Part shown: positions 34,085 through 44,240 of the stretch, piece after piece
Numbering within the stretch: position 1 is the stretch's first letter
Layout of the letters: every line of letters begins with the position of its first letter
NCBI GenBank assembly: GCA_910589415.1
Contig: OU342639.1
Location: forward strand, 29,272,268-29,336,267
Length of the DNA: 64,000 nucleotides
Direction: 5' to 3'
Source of the DNA: Malachius bipustulatus
Lineage: Eukaryota > Arthropoda > Insecta > Coleoptera > Melyridae
The notes under the pieces: generated by a model
Databases searched by the model: none
Told to the model about the DNA's origin: nothing
Seen by the model: only the letters and a program-made list of their open reading frames with translations
Translations under genes and position numbers: made by a program

Positions 34085-35010
34085 TAGAAATAACCGGGTT
34101 TCACCGTTGGTGGTCGTTTTCAGACGTGTCGAAACTTGTCGATACGTGCCTCTGCATAATTAATGACGCAGGTGTGCAGCGTGTTTCCGAACATAGGACC
34201 TGATGCAGGTGCGCCGTTTTCAGACGTGTCGAAACTTGTCGATACGTGCCTCTGCATAATTAATGACGCAGGTGTGCAGCGTGTTTCCGAACATAGGATC
34301 TGATGCAGGTGCGCCGTTTTCAGACGTGTCGAAACTTGTCGATACGTACGTCTGCATAACTATCTTATTGCCATGAATAACAACCGTATTTTGCCGCTGG
34401 TGGCCATTTTTCAGACGTGTCGAAGCTTGTCAATATGCGCCTCTGCATAATTAATGATACAGGTGTGCAGCTCTATTGTATTCCCTACAAAGGAATGCCG
34501 ACAAAGGGACGCCGACCAAAGGAGTGGCAGGTGGGCGTGATTAATGACACCCGATTTCTAAGAACTCATTAGTCTATTGTGTTTCCGAACAAAGGACCTG
34601 ATGCAGGTGTTCCGTTTTCAGACGTGTCGAAGCTTGTCAATATGCGCCTCTGCATAATTATTGACGCAGGTGTGCATCTCTATTGTATTCCAGACAAAGG
34701 AACGCCGACAAAGTGCCGCCGAACAAAGGAGTGACAGGTGGGCGTGATTAATGACCCCGATAACAAAAGAACTCATTAGTCTAGACAAAGGAACGCCGAC
34801 AAAGGGCCGCCGAACAAAGGAGTGACAGGTGGGCGTGATTAATGACCTTGATAACAATAGAGCTAATTAGGCTATTGTGTTTCCGAACAAAGGGCCCGAT
34901 GCAGGTGTCCCCATAAATCAAGTACACCCCATTGTTTCGATGACAGGTGGGCGTGATTAATGACCCCGTCGATGACAGGTGGGCGTGATTAATGACCCCG
35001 ATAACAATAG
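34085..35010 (-). repeat. Subterminal repeat array, right arm
   Basis: Mirror of 22,620-23,640 but one 90-bp unit shorter. Units AGACGTGTCGAAACTTGTCG, GGTGGGCGTGATTAATGACC and CTATTGTGTTTCCGAACAAA are present in the same mirrored order. Confidence 0.8.
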
Positions 35011-35012
35011 AG

Positions 35013-35037
35013 CTAATTTGCATAAAAAACCCATTAA
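35013..35037 (-). repeat. 25-bp end motif, copy 4 (outer right)
   Basis: CTAATTTGCATAAAAAACCC followed by ATTAA, the mirror of copy 1 at 22,592-22,616, 25 bp from the right end. Confidence 0.8.
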
Positions 35038-35062
35038 GGGCTGAAGTGTCCTACCTTCTACT

Positions 35063-35068
35063 ATCCCC
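35063..35068. repeat. Right target-site duplication, ATCCCC
   Basis: Identical to 22,561-22,566; directly follows CCTTCTACT, the right end of the palindrome. Confidence 0.85.
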
Positions 35069-35127
35069 TATATTGATAACTATGTTAATGAACAAGCGTA
35101 AAATTTGTTGTAATTTAGGGTTCCTAT

Positions 35128-35704
35128 TTCCTAGAAAGGTTAATTTTAAGTATAGGGACTTGGCGGCTGACCGGTTACTGATTGACCCTCCACTAAGTCG
35201 GGTCTTTGGTCAGGTTAGGTTTTTTTTCCCCTTGCCCTTACGGCTTTTGGTAATTCTATAGAAGTGGTTGATGAGTTTGGGAAAATTATACGCATGTCAC
35301 TGTAAACAGCTGATGGTCATGCCGTGTTGCCAGATTCACTGGTATTTACCAACAGACGGGTATATGATGAAGTTTATCAGAATTACTATTACAAGTTTAT
35401 TAATTATAGATATTAAAAGTGAGGGGAACATAGTTTAAGTTTATTTATATGCAATTTATATGATTGTAGGGCAAGTAATATTAAACTGTTAGTTGTACTA
35501 ATACTACGGTATAATTTCCGATTTTAACTGAATATGTCGCCTAAAAAACTATTTATTTCGGTTAATTTTAAGTAGGTACCTATAGGGACCTGGCGGCTGA
35601 CCGTTTTGCTGATTGACTGAATTTCAGAAAAAAAAATAGCTAACCTGACCCATGACCTGAGGCGCACGAGCCAGGTCCCTATACTTAAAGATTACCCCTA
35701 GAAA
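35128..35704. mobile_element. 0.6-kb inverted-repeat element right of the palindrome
   Basis: The left end reads CTAGAAAGGTTAATTTTAAG then TATAGGGACTTGGC. The right end in reverse complement reads TTTCTAGGGGTAATCTTTAA then GTATAGGGACCTGGC. An internal direct copy of the left block (with GGCGGCTGACCG) sits at 35,558-35,615. TTGTTGTAAT occurs near both sides and may be a target duplication. Non-coding. Confidence 0.5.
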
Positions 35705-35719
35705 AGTTGTTGTAATAAT

Positions 35720-36170
35720 TATAATTTATGAATTCATCAAGCGCAAAATGGAAAATGAACGTCCACTATTATATGAATGATTAAAATTATCTTGGATGAG
35801 AATGACCTGGGAGAATATAGGTAGGTAGGATATTATCGGCGGAGATAATAGTTTTCTATAAAAATTCATGTGGCTCTAAATCTAAATTTTTCAGGTAGGT
35901 AAAGTGTATGGCTTAATAAAAGCAAATGGTGGAAAAGTCTACTTGAGTGGTTGTATTTTGTGTTCCCTGACATACTGAATCGCCTCTTTAATGTATGATA
36001 TGCATAGTTTATAGAAGAAATTATTTAAATAGAGAGACCAGAATGGCATCAGCTAGGATATTCCTTGACGCGTAGTGGTTTTATGGCCATATAAACTATT
36101 CATAACATTGAACACTTTCTCGTCGTTTCTCTTCTATTCTCTTTGCAACTATATTCATTTGGAAATTGCC
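35720..36170. other. No gene recognised
   Basis: AT-rich stretch with nothing I can assign. Confidence 0.4.
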
Positions 36171-36179
36171 AGCGAAAAA

Positions 36180-36395
36180 AACACCCTCGAAAACACCGAT
36201 GTGGTCAGTTTTTTTTCTTATTCTATTCAAAATTATTATCAAAACTATTTAAAACCTAATTTTCCTGAGGTAAAGTGTGAAGAGTTGATTCCTAAACATC
36301 CTGAGAGATACTCATCGTTCAGAGTAGACATAAACGAAGAAAATTTCAAAAGTGCAATGGATCCTACACTGTGGCCCCAGAACACTTGTATTCGC
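36180..36395 (+). pseudogene. LINE ORF1 C-terminal remnant (tentative)
   Basis: An open frame ends with the pattern HPERYSSFRVDINEENFKSA followed by MDPTLWPQNTCIRRF. A serine-phenylalanine strand, a short helix, then (N/D)P-x-x-WP and a basic-aromatic end is characteristic of the C-terminus of ORF1 proteins of Jockey/CR1-type LINEs. The N-terminal part is not recognisable. From about 36,393 the sequence passes into a family B repeat in reverse orientation, so the frame's last residues are foreign. It need not belong to the same LINE as the reverse transcriptase downstream, since a repeat separates them. Confidence 0.5.
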
Positions 36396-36545
36396 CGTTT
36401 TAGTGTATTTTTTTAACAAAAAAATACACTATTGAGGACGACATCACTTTTCGAAAATCACCCAAACTCATCAAATGTCCACCGATCATGACCCCCAGAT
36501 TACGAAAAAGTGGTTTTCCAAAATTCACCTGCCCACGATATATAT
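36393..36545 (-). repeat. Dispersed repeat family B, copy 3 (inverted)
   Basis: Reverse complement of 14,613-14,740, including AAACTCATCAAATGTCCACC and ending AATTCACCTGCCCACGATAT. It abuts an AT dinucleotide run into which the LINE that follows is joined. Confidence 0.8.
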
Positions 36546-38512
36546 ATATATTTGGGGTTCTGAGATCGAGGTATCCTTCCTGGTTCACGCCCGAAATTAG
36601 GAGGGGTGTGCGTCGGAAGGCGGTTTTACATAGGAAATGTAGGAGGTATGGTGTAGTGTCTGATTATAATGAGTTTAAGGAACTAAGATCACGCTTGAAG
36701 CGACAGATTAGGGATGCATATGGTGCTTACTTGAGATCTGTTCAGGATTCGGTAATTGATAATCCGGGGTCGTTTTGGAGGCATTTTAATCAGATGAGAA
36801 AGAGCGCACGTATTGGCGGTGTTCTGCGGAATAATGTCGGTCTCTCCTATGACACACCTCAAGCGATAGTGAATGGCTTTGCGAGACACTTCTCTGATGT
36901 TTACTCTGGAGATGGTCATGGTTCGACCAACGCTGAGACCTTAGAGGCCTCTGTTTTGCCGAATATCATAGAAATTCTCTCTCTCTCGGAGACAGACGTA
37001 TCTCGTTCACTACATAAATTGGGTAATAAAATGACCTCTGGTCCTGATGGCATTCCGTCGTTCATCTTGAAAGACTGTGCAAGTGTGTTTGACATCCCTT
37101 TGAAGATACTTTTTAACAAGTCACTAACTTTATGTAAGTTTCCAAACCGGTGGCGTGAGGCGAAGGTGTGCCCTGTCTTGAAGTCCGGGAATCCATCGAA
37201 CATTGAAAACTACAGACCGATTTGCCTGCTCAATAATTTCGCTAAGGTATTTGAGATGACTTTGTATGGTCGGCTGTTCCCGCAGATAAAGGATCGGATT
37301 ACGATTCATCAGCATGGGTTTTTTGAGGGACGCTCAACAGTCACTAATCTGGTATCGTTTACACAATGCGTCTCAAGCATTGTTGATTCTGGTGGGCAGG
37401 TTGACGTCGTGTATACGGACTTCTCAAAAGCCTTTGATCGGGTCAGACATGATAGGATTATATCTAAACTGTCTGACTTTGGCGTTGGTCCCAGTCTTTG
37501 TAGGTTCTTTGCGTCATATTTGGAGAACAGGCTTTATTGTGTGGTATACGGTGGCCATAGATCACTGCCATATGTGAGCTCACTGGGCGTACCGCAGGGT
37601 TCAAATCTGGGTCCTCTCTTATTTTCCGTCTTTATTAATGACTTGCCGGATCATTTAAACTGTGGTAAATTGCTTTACGCAGACGACCTCAAGATATTTA
37701 TGAAGATTGATTCCCTAGACGATTGCGTGGTCTTGCAGGAGCAGTTGGAATCTCTTATACATTGGTGCAGAGAGAACAGATTGGACCTTAATATAAAAAA
37801 ATGTAAAATCGTTTCCTACACGAGAAAGAAAGAGCCCATACAGTATTCGTATTCGATTTCATCTGGTTCTTTGAAACGCGAGACGTATATAAAAGACCTT
37901 GGGGTCTTGTTTGACAGTCAATTATTGTTTGGTCGACATGTACAGGGCGCGGTTTCTGATTCACTCAGGATGCTTGGCTTTATTATCAGAAATACACGCA
38001 GTTTCACCAACCTGTCTGCTGTGAAATCGCTCTACTTTGCGTTTGTTCGCAGCAAACTTGAGTATGCTTCTGTTGTTTGGAATCCATATTACGAGACTTA
38101 CAAGAGTAGTATAGAGAGAGTACAGAGGAAATTTTTAAAGTTTTTGTTTTTCAAGAGGCACGGAACATATCCGGATAGGGGATACGATTATGGATTGCTT
38201 CTTCGTGAATTTGATTTTCAGTCACTTGCCAGTCGAAGAACAGTGTCAGGTTTGGTCCTGCTGTATAAATTAGTTAATAGTCGCATTGATGCTCCTGTGG
38301 TCAGGGATATGTTGGAGCTCCACCCGGCAAGAAGTGGTTCTAGAACGCACCAAGTATTTAAGTTACCTAGGGCTTACACTAACCTCATGCTAAAGTCACC
38401 TTTATATGTTATAGCAAGCAGTTATAATCAGATCTCTGCACGGTGTGACATCTTCAGCTGTACATTGGGAACCTTGTTGTCTGTTGCTAAAGAGTACTTT
38501 TGTAAGCCATAA
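36545..38512 (+). CDS. LINE ORF2 reverse transcriptase (Jockey/CR1-like), 5'-truncated
   Basis: Non-LTR retrotransposon reverse transcriptase, open for about 650 codons to TAA at 38,510-38,512. There is no native start: the frame enters from the AT run and family B repeat, and LINE similarity begins near RYPSWFTPEIRRGVRRK, the linker between endonuclease and polymerase. Landmarks in order are MTSGPDGIPSFILKD, then ENYRPICLLNNFAKVFE, then VYTDFSKAFDRV (first catalytic Asp about residue 311 of the 674-codon frame), then GVPQGSNLGPLLFSVFINDL, then LLYADDLKI (YADD about 397-400), then the thumb and C-terminal region with RSKLEYASVVWNPYY. The endonuclease domain is missing. The absence of stops over 2 kb points to a recent insertion. 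It cannot be autonomous because the N-terminal half of ORF2 is gone. Confidence 0.9.
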   Translation, partial: YIFGVLRSRYPSWFTPEIRRGVRRKAVLHRKCRRYGVVSDYNEFKELRSRLKRQIRDAYGAYLRSVQDSVIDNPGSFWRHFNQMRKSARIGGVLRNNVGLSYDTPQAIVNGFARHFSDVYSGDGHGSTNAETLEASVLPNIIEILSLSETDVSRSLHKLGNKMTSGPDGIPSFILKDCASVFDIPLKILFNKSLTLCKFPNRWREAKVCPVLKSGNPSNIENYRPICLLNNFAKVFEMTLYGRLFPQIKDRITIHQHGFFEGRSTVTNLVSFTQCVSSIVDSGGQVDVVYTDFSKAFDRVRHDRIISKLSDFGVGPSLCRFFASYLENRLYCVVYGGHRSLPYVSSLGVPQGSNLGPLLFSVFINDLPDHLNCGKLLYADDLKIFMKIDSLDDCVVLQEQLESLIHWCRENRLDLNIKKCKIVSYTRKKEPIQYSYSISSGSLKRETYIKDLGVLFDSQLLFGRHVQGAVSDSLRMLGFIIRNTRSFTNLSAVKSLYFAFVRSKLEYASVVWNPYYETYKSSIERVQRKFLKFLFFKRHGTYPDRGYDYGLLLREFDFQSLASRRTVSGLVLLYKLVNSRIDAPVVRDMLELHPARSGSRTHQVFKLPRAYTNLMLKSPLYVIASSYNQISARCDIFSCTLGTLLSVAKEYFCKP

Positions 38513-38815
38513 TAGTATACCTGTTGTTTTTTGTTTTTTGTTTTTTTTACCGACTGCTTTTACCGACCACACTAATGCATGTTTAATTATGTTGGTTGAT
38601 TAATTATGAAATGCATATTATGCATGTTGATCTTATATCGAGATGGACTGTTATCGGTTTGGCAATGTAGAATCACCTTTTACTTTTTGTGTTTTACTAT
38701 TGTTGATTGCTAACCTTGTAATTGGAATCTGTATTCCGTTGGGTGAATAAAGAATAAATAAATAAATAAATAAATATATATATTTATATATATATATATA
38801 TATATATATAGCGCT
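38513..38815 (+). mobile_element. 3' UTR and tail of the LINE
   Basis: About 230 bp of non-coding sequence ends in GAATAAAGAATAAATAAATA repeats and then an (AT)n run to about 38,812. Short tandem 3' tails of this type are usual for CR1/Jockey relatives. The AT run on both sides (36,539-36,551 and here) suggests insertion into an AT microsatellite, which hides any target duplication. Confidence 0.7.
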
Positions 38816-39180
38816 ATAGTACCATCCTGAACCAAATGTATGTTTCCGTACGGTTAATCCTGAACCAGTCGAACAAACCTGAACCATATATGTGGTTCAG
38901 GATTGCAGACCCTTGTTAAACGACTTAGAGTGACCTCTAGATAGCGTGGTATGAATATGAAAATGGTTCAGGATGGTATGAAACTCCAAACTTTAGTTCA
39001 GCCTATTTCCGCATTTTGTGATGATGGCGCTGCAATCGCGTCGCTCATTATATACATGTATATGTTTGCGTATGGGGGACAATCCTGAACCATGCGACAG
39101 CTCGGCTCGAGTCTTCGCCGCATGGCTCAGGATGGCCAAACCCGTTCCCTCTTAGACTATTAATATTTATTTAATAGTCT
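38811..39180. repeat. Family G repeat: GGTTCAGGATGGTA motifs
   Basis: CCATCCTGAACCA or its complement TGGTTCAGGATGGTATGAAA occurs about seven times in both orientations, among them 38,822, 38,861, 38,892, 38,968, 39,083 and 39,124. A related cluster lies at 55,915-56,185. At 39,149-39,180 a 12-bp stem (TTAGACTATTAA, loop, complement) closes the region. Confidence 0.7.
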
Positions 39181-39189
39181 AAGCGTTCC

Positions 39190-39940
39190 CTGTATAATAA
39201 AACTCTTTTGTTCACGAATTGAATGGAATTGTGTCAGATTTCAGCGAGAGGCCATGATACTCAAGATTATGGTTACATTTGTTGTCCTGTTCATCTAAGA
39301 TTGTTGTTCAATTTTTAATCAAAATAATGTACTTATACCTACCTACCTATTGTTATCTCCTTAGGTATTAGCAAGACGATTTGAGGTATTTTTCGGAATA
39401 TTTCACTTTTTCTCACTTTTTAACCACTTAAAAAAAAATTGCAAAATTTTAGCATAATTATAATGATAAGATAAAAGTAAAATATGATGTGTGCTATATA
39501 TTTTTTTTATCAAATTGAAACATTGCCGACATGAAATTTCTTGGTAAAGCGTTAATGTTTTTGATTACAATACAGTAGAACATCCCCACCAATGAATCAG
39601 TCTAATAATTCTTTTTATAATTTTAAACATTTTGAGAAACAGGAAACTTTTCGTTATACGGATATTAAAAATAAAACACGAAAAATGAAGACTTAAAAAG
39701 ATTTATGATATTAGTCATTTCCAAATTTCGCAAAAAAAGTCACAAATTGTTTAGGACTTTGAATACAACTTTTTTAAAGCGATGATTTAAAAGGATACAA
39801 AACAACTTTTGTAAAGTAGTGTTGTTGTAAGGCTGAGTCTTTTTATTGTGTTTCGTTTCGTTGATCTTTTGCAGACATCAACTTGCGCTTATTTTTAAAT
39901 GGCATGGTAAAATATTATTTGCGTTTTTTGAGATTTTTGC
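39190..39940. other. No gene recognised
   Basis: AT-rich, without a supported frame. Confidence 0.4.
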
Positions 39941-39949
39941 TACATACAG

Positions 39950-40745
39950 CCCAAAGGACCCCTCATAATCCTTATGGGAATTGGCTCCCGGTTAAATTTG
40001 ATGTAACTATGATGATCGATAGTAGGTATTCAATGAGTAGCTCAGATGTCTCCATGAGCGTAGCTTCCCAAAAAGTCTTGTTCTCGAGATAAAAGTCTAA
40101 AGATAATTTTTTTCTATGACTAGGGATAAAAAATTGCGTTTAATGAAATAAACTTGTAAACGGCGGTATTTTAAACGTTTAGACGCGAGAAATCTTAGAT
40201 ACCTAGTTCATTTGTTAAGATTGAAAAGCTGCTTCTGTATCAGTGGTTACATTTGAGGTCTGATGAGTAATTTTCGAGAACAACGGGAAAGAGTTTTCAT
40301 TTTATGTTATCATAGCCTTACCAATAGCCTTGGCTGTGACTTTCAAACTGGATTTTTTGCGCTTTTGTTTGTTGTAGTTTTTATTGTTAAAATTACGAAA
40401 ATGATAAGACAAAATGAAAACTTTCCTTTTTTTCTCGAAAATGACTCAACATACCGAAAATGTATCTACTGAAACATAGACAGCTTTTTAATCGTAACAA
40501 ATGATCTCTCTAATTTTCTCTCTAAAACAAGTAGGACGGCCAACACTTTAAAATATATGCGTGACTGTCATGATAGGAAAAAATCCATCTTCAGGGGTGA
40601 ATATCTCGAAAACAGAACTTTTTGGGGGCTAAGCCCATGGAGACTTCTGATCAACTCATTGAATACTACCGATCACCAAAGTTGCAACAAATTTAACCGG
40701 GAGCCAGTTCACATAAGGAATCTGCGGAGTCCTTTTGTAAGAGCC
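39950..40745. mobile_element. Fold-back element, ~150-bp arms
   Basis: GGCTCCCGGTTAAATTTGAT at 39,982 faces AATTTAACCGGGAGCC near 40,690. Inverted blocks continue (TATTCAATGAGTAGCTCAGA against GATCAACTCATTGAATAC; GTCTCCATGAGC against CCCATGGAGAC; TTCTCGAGATA against TATCTCGAAAAC). A spacer of about 470 bp separates them. A CAGGGTGTCCC block follows at 40,898. Non-coding. Confidence 0.7.
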
Positions 40746-41388
40746 TTTCTTTTCATCTATTTTACTTTTTTTTTTACTTTTTTTAACTTTTTACTTGGCT
40801 ACAAAAATTACGATATTATCTCCTTTATGGTTCATAATTTAGAGACAATATTTTTGACTTACCGGAAGTTTTATTACATCAAAAAAGTTAAATATGCAGG
40901 GTGTCCCTTGACTCGACAGCCATAGTCTTAATAAGGTCCTTTTTTTAAGATCCTCCAAATCCTTGAACTGTTTTGAAAATACCTTATAGGTACATATTTG
41001 TCCAAAACTCGTTTGCTTTAAAAATAAATCTGATTTCTTAATTATTGAGGTTTAATGCTGTTATCCGTTAGATTATTAAATAATATCATTGAAGGTATTT
41101 TGATTATTACACACATTCTTATATGTGTGAGGACGTTCCAGTGAGGACGTTTATAGTTCCCCCCTACCCTTTAACTTCCGAGCCGGACGAGATAGAACTT
41201 TGCTAATAGCTATTTATGATATTATTGTTAAAAGTGAAGTTTTATTTTGTGAGTGAAAAGGTTTGTGAAATGAGCGAAGCGTAGCGGAGCGAATTCAACA
41301 AATTCACGAACAAAATAAAATCACTTTTTAGACGAATATCATACAATGGTTTTTGTAAAACTGCTCTATTATGATAATAAAATTGATG

Positions 41389-42331
41389 AATTTAGAATGA
41401 CACTCAACTTAAAACAGCATTTTAAAATATTACAGATAAGTACAAGTGTACTATGCATAGCAACCGTTGCCGACGCTATGGTTACTAACAAATGCGTGCA
41501 TACAAATAAAAGAGATGTCATAATAATTATTATTGATTGCAATTTCTGAACAATTATTTTTGTCTTGAATTCTTGACTAGGTTTTTATTAATATGTTTGC
41601 CAGTAATAAAAAGAATATGAAACAATCTTATTACCTATAATTTTGTCTAATTTCATCATGAGAAAATGTAGTTTAAAAAGAGAATGTACAGAAAAAGTAG
41701 ATAGAAATATTTTTAACACGACAACACGAGTGTTGTAATATATTTTTAACAATCGTGTTAAAAATATTTTTAACACGCTTCCATGTAAACAATCACTTTT
41801 AACACTGTCAGCTGTCGTTAAAAGTGTGACTTATAATGGCAGTTGTACAAAAAAAAAATTTTGTGCAACTGCCATTAAAAGTCGCACTTTCGACGACAGG
41901 TGACAGTGTTAAAAGTGATTGTTTACATGGAAACGTGTCAAAAGTACTTTTGACACTAGTGTCAAAAATATTTTTGACACTAGTGTCAAAAGTAATTCTA
42001 TCTACTTTCTCTGTACTTACATTCTCTCATTGAACTACATTTCCTCATGATGAAATCAGACAAAATTATTGGTAGTAAGATTTTTTCATATTCTTTTTAT
42101 TACTGGCAAACATATTAATAAAAAATAAGTACCCAATCAAGAATTCAAGACAATAATAATTGTTCAGAAATTGCAATCAATAATAATTATTATGACATTT
42201 CTTTTATTTGTATGCACGCATTTGTAAGTAACCATAGCGTCGGCAACGGTTGCTATGCATAGTAGGTACACTTGTACTTATCTGTAATATTTTAAAATGC
42301 AATTTGAAGTTGAGTGTCTAAATTCTAAATT
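41389..42331. mobile_element. 0.94-kb palindromic element
   Basis: The two halves are inverted copies with moderate divergence around about 41,857 (GCAGTTGTACAAAA / TTTTGTGCAACTGC). Matched blocks include ATGCATAGCAACCGTTGCCG / CGGCAACGGTTGCTATGCAT and GATTGCAATTTCTGAACAAT / ATTGTTCAGAAATTGCAATC. Near the centre are repeats of TTTTTGACACTAGTGTCAAA (right) or diverged TTTTTAACACG units (left). There is no coding capacity. A (TTTA)n run follows at 42,331-42,375. Confidence 0.85.
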
Positions 42332-42399
42332 TATTTATTTATTTATTTATTATTTATTTATTTATTTATTTATTAATTTTTAGTTTCTATTATTTTTTT

Positions 42400-42785
42400 C
42401 TTATCGAACGACATAAAAAATAATATGGCGGCCATAAGAAAAACGAAAGTTGACTATGAAAACTCTGGGATCTAGTGGACTTTGAAATTTTTTGAAACGT
42501 CAGATGAATAGCTCATAACCGCTTATGTAAGCCCACGAAAAATTATTTATTAATTTCCAATTGTAAAAAAGATAATTATGGCAAAAATAAGATTTATCGA
42601 TTTTTCAGTTTTTTCAGGATATTTCAGGAACGGTCACAAATATCTTGCATGTTTTGACGGATTCGAGATGGCCACAAAATAGCGCAACTTTTCTCTAATT
42701 TAACCGACCTCGTATCTTCAATGGTTTAGGATATCCCTGTGGTGGCCCTTTAAATAGTTCTAACCCTGTATATTTTATGATATAC
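42400..42785 (-). repeat. Family D half-element (right-arm type)
   Basis: CGAACGACATAAAAAATAAT, ATGGCGGCCATAAGAAAAAC and CAACTTTTCTCTAATTTAAC appear in the order of the right arm of the fold-back at 19,985-20,945. Ends at GTTCTAACCCTGTA. Confidence 0.7.
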
Positions 42786-42844
42786 CTACGGATAACTCGA
42801 GGGACTCTACGGATAAACAGTTATTAGCAAAAAATATTTTTTTA

Positions 42845-43015
42845 CTAAAGCTTTTTTTAAGGGGGGGGGAGGGGGGCTGCACTCTCAGAACTGATTTTTG
42901 TGGACTTAGGTATATGTTCTATAACCTCTTCACTAACAGTTATTGAGGGAAAATCTTAGATAATATTTTTTATGAACTTTTGGTACATTTTTTACTTTAC
43001 CGACTGGGGCTAATA
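42845..43015 (+). repeat. Family I repeat, copy 1
   Basis: GGGGGGGAGGGGGG, then TATGTTCTATAACC, then CTTAGATAA and TTTTTTACTTTACCGACTGG. Copy 2 is at 49,840-49,992. Confidence 0.65.
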
Positions 43016-43019
43016 ATAC

Positions 43020-44240
43020 TATAATAGAAAATTAACTCGTCGGCTCATCCATCAGCTCTAACCGAACTGAGGTTGGGGTTGAAAAACCAATACACTATTG
43101 AATCTTGTTTTTCTTATTCCTATTTTCCCGCGTTTATTGCTCATTGCCACAGAAGTGTCTGATAAATCAAATGAATATTCCATAACAATTTAAATAAAAA
43201 AAACAATCCCTGCCGCAGTGGCGGCTATGAAGTGATATGAAGTAACTATATCTACCTCTTTACCTATTTTTAATTATAAATAATGTATTTTTAAATCGGA
43301 AAAATGTTTTTTAAAATTATAATTTTCTCTTATTAGTAAAGGTATTAGGTAGGTATTTATTATTATTCTTTTTAATTTGAAATTTTATCGCATTATATCG
43401 CATTTTATACTAAATACATATACTAAATAAAGGTAATAAAGTATGGAGCGCCAGTCTATTTATGTATCGTAAATTATTATTGGGATCCAGGGTGTGATTT
43501 GATGTCGAATACTGGCGCACTGGCGGTCGGATTTTTTCTGAAAGACACAAACATTGTAAACATTATAATAATAATCAAACTAGAGAAGTGTTGCAGCCAC
43601 GGCGGACGAACCGGTCTAGCACTTCAGAATAACCCAGCACTTCTGTTTACAACATAATAATTCCATATTTTAAGGGTTTCACATTTGAAAGAGCATCATT
43701 ATTATATTGTAATAGTTCTCCAACTCAACCTTTTAAGTCCTTCTTCCCGCTCATTCTTCCTAAATAACCAATTTTTTTTAAGACTGTAGTTTTTACTTTT
43801 TGTTCATTTTATACTTACCTACCTACTGAGTTTTGCGTTTATCGATGACAGTTTAAATTTTGTATTTTATTTAGTTCGGATTTTGATTTCAATCAGGACA
43901 GGTCTAGGTGCTATACATCAGGGTGATTTATAATCAAGAAAAAAATTACACAAGTACCTATTCAGTATCAGTATTCAGTATGACACTTGAAACGAAAAAC
44001 TGGTATACCTACATTTTTTTATTTAATTAGCTTCCTTACAAAGTTATTTACAAAAAAAATTCTACTTCTGATGTACTATTTTAATTGGATACAGAAAACC
44101 AAAAACTAAATTCTTTATCTCAAATGGCATTCTGAACACTTGTATAAATTTATTACATACCTACCTAATTTTAATTATTATAAATCACCCTACATGTTTT
44201 TGCTTAAAAATATGCAATCCAGTTACAGTTAGTGATATTG
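43020..44240. other. No gene recognised
   Basis: AT-rich, no supported frame and no clear repeat. Confidence 0.4.

Larger units (their letters stand above)
22567..35062. mobile_element. 12.5-kb palindromic Polinton-like non-autonomous element
   Basis: The two halves are reverse complements over about 6.2 kb each. Paired positions sum to 57,629 at the outer ends, 57,716 in the gene region and 57,729 near the centre. The shifts reflect one extra 90-bp repeat unit on the left, one extra ATT triplet on the right and 13 extra bases on the left near 27,810. The ends read AGTAGAAGG and CCTTCTACT and are flanked by ATCCCC on both sides. A 6-bp duplication with AG/CT ends is the published signature of Polinton/Maverick elements; the family assignment is inference because no polB, integrase, capsid or protease frame is visible. 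Contents per arm are subterminal repeat arrays, one two-gene cassette, degenerate long repeats and a hairpin-like centre. Confidence 0.88.

Noticed and set aside
22567..35062. Palindrome as an assembly or library fold-back artefact
   Set aside because: The flanks are not mirrored, a direct 6-bp duplication brackets it, and the arms differ by a 90-bp unit, a triplet, 13 bases and several substitutions. Read-level confirmation is still desirable.
36417..36588. Minus-strand 62-codon frame over the family B repeat (36,400-36,588)
   Set aside because: It is a reading of the dispersed repeat; similar short frames occur in other copies with different breaks.
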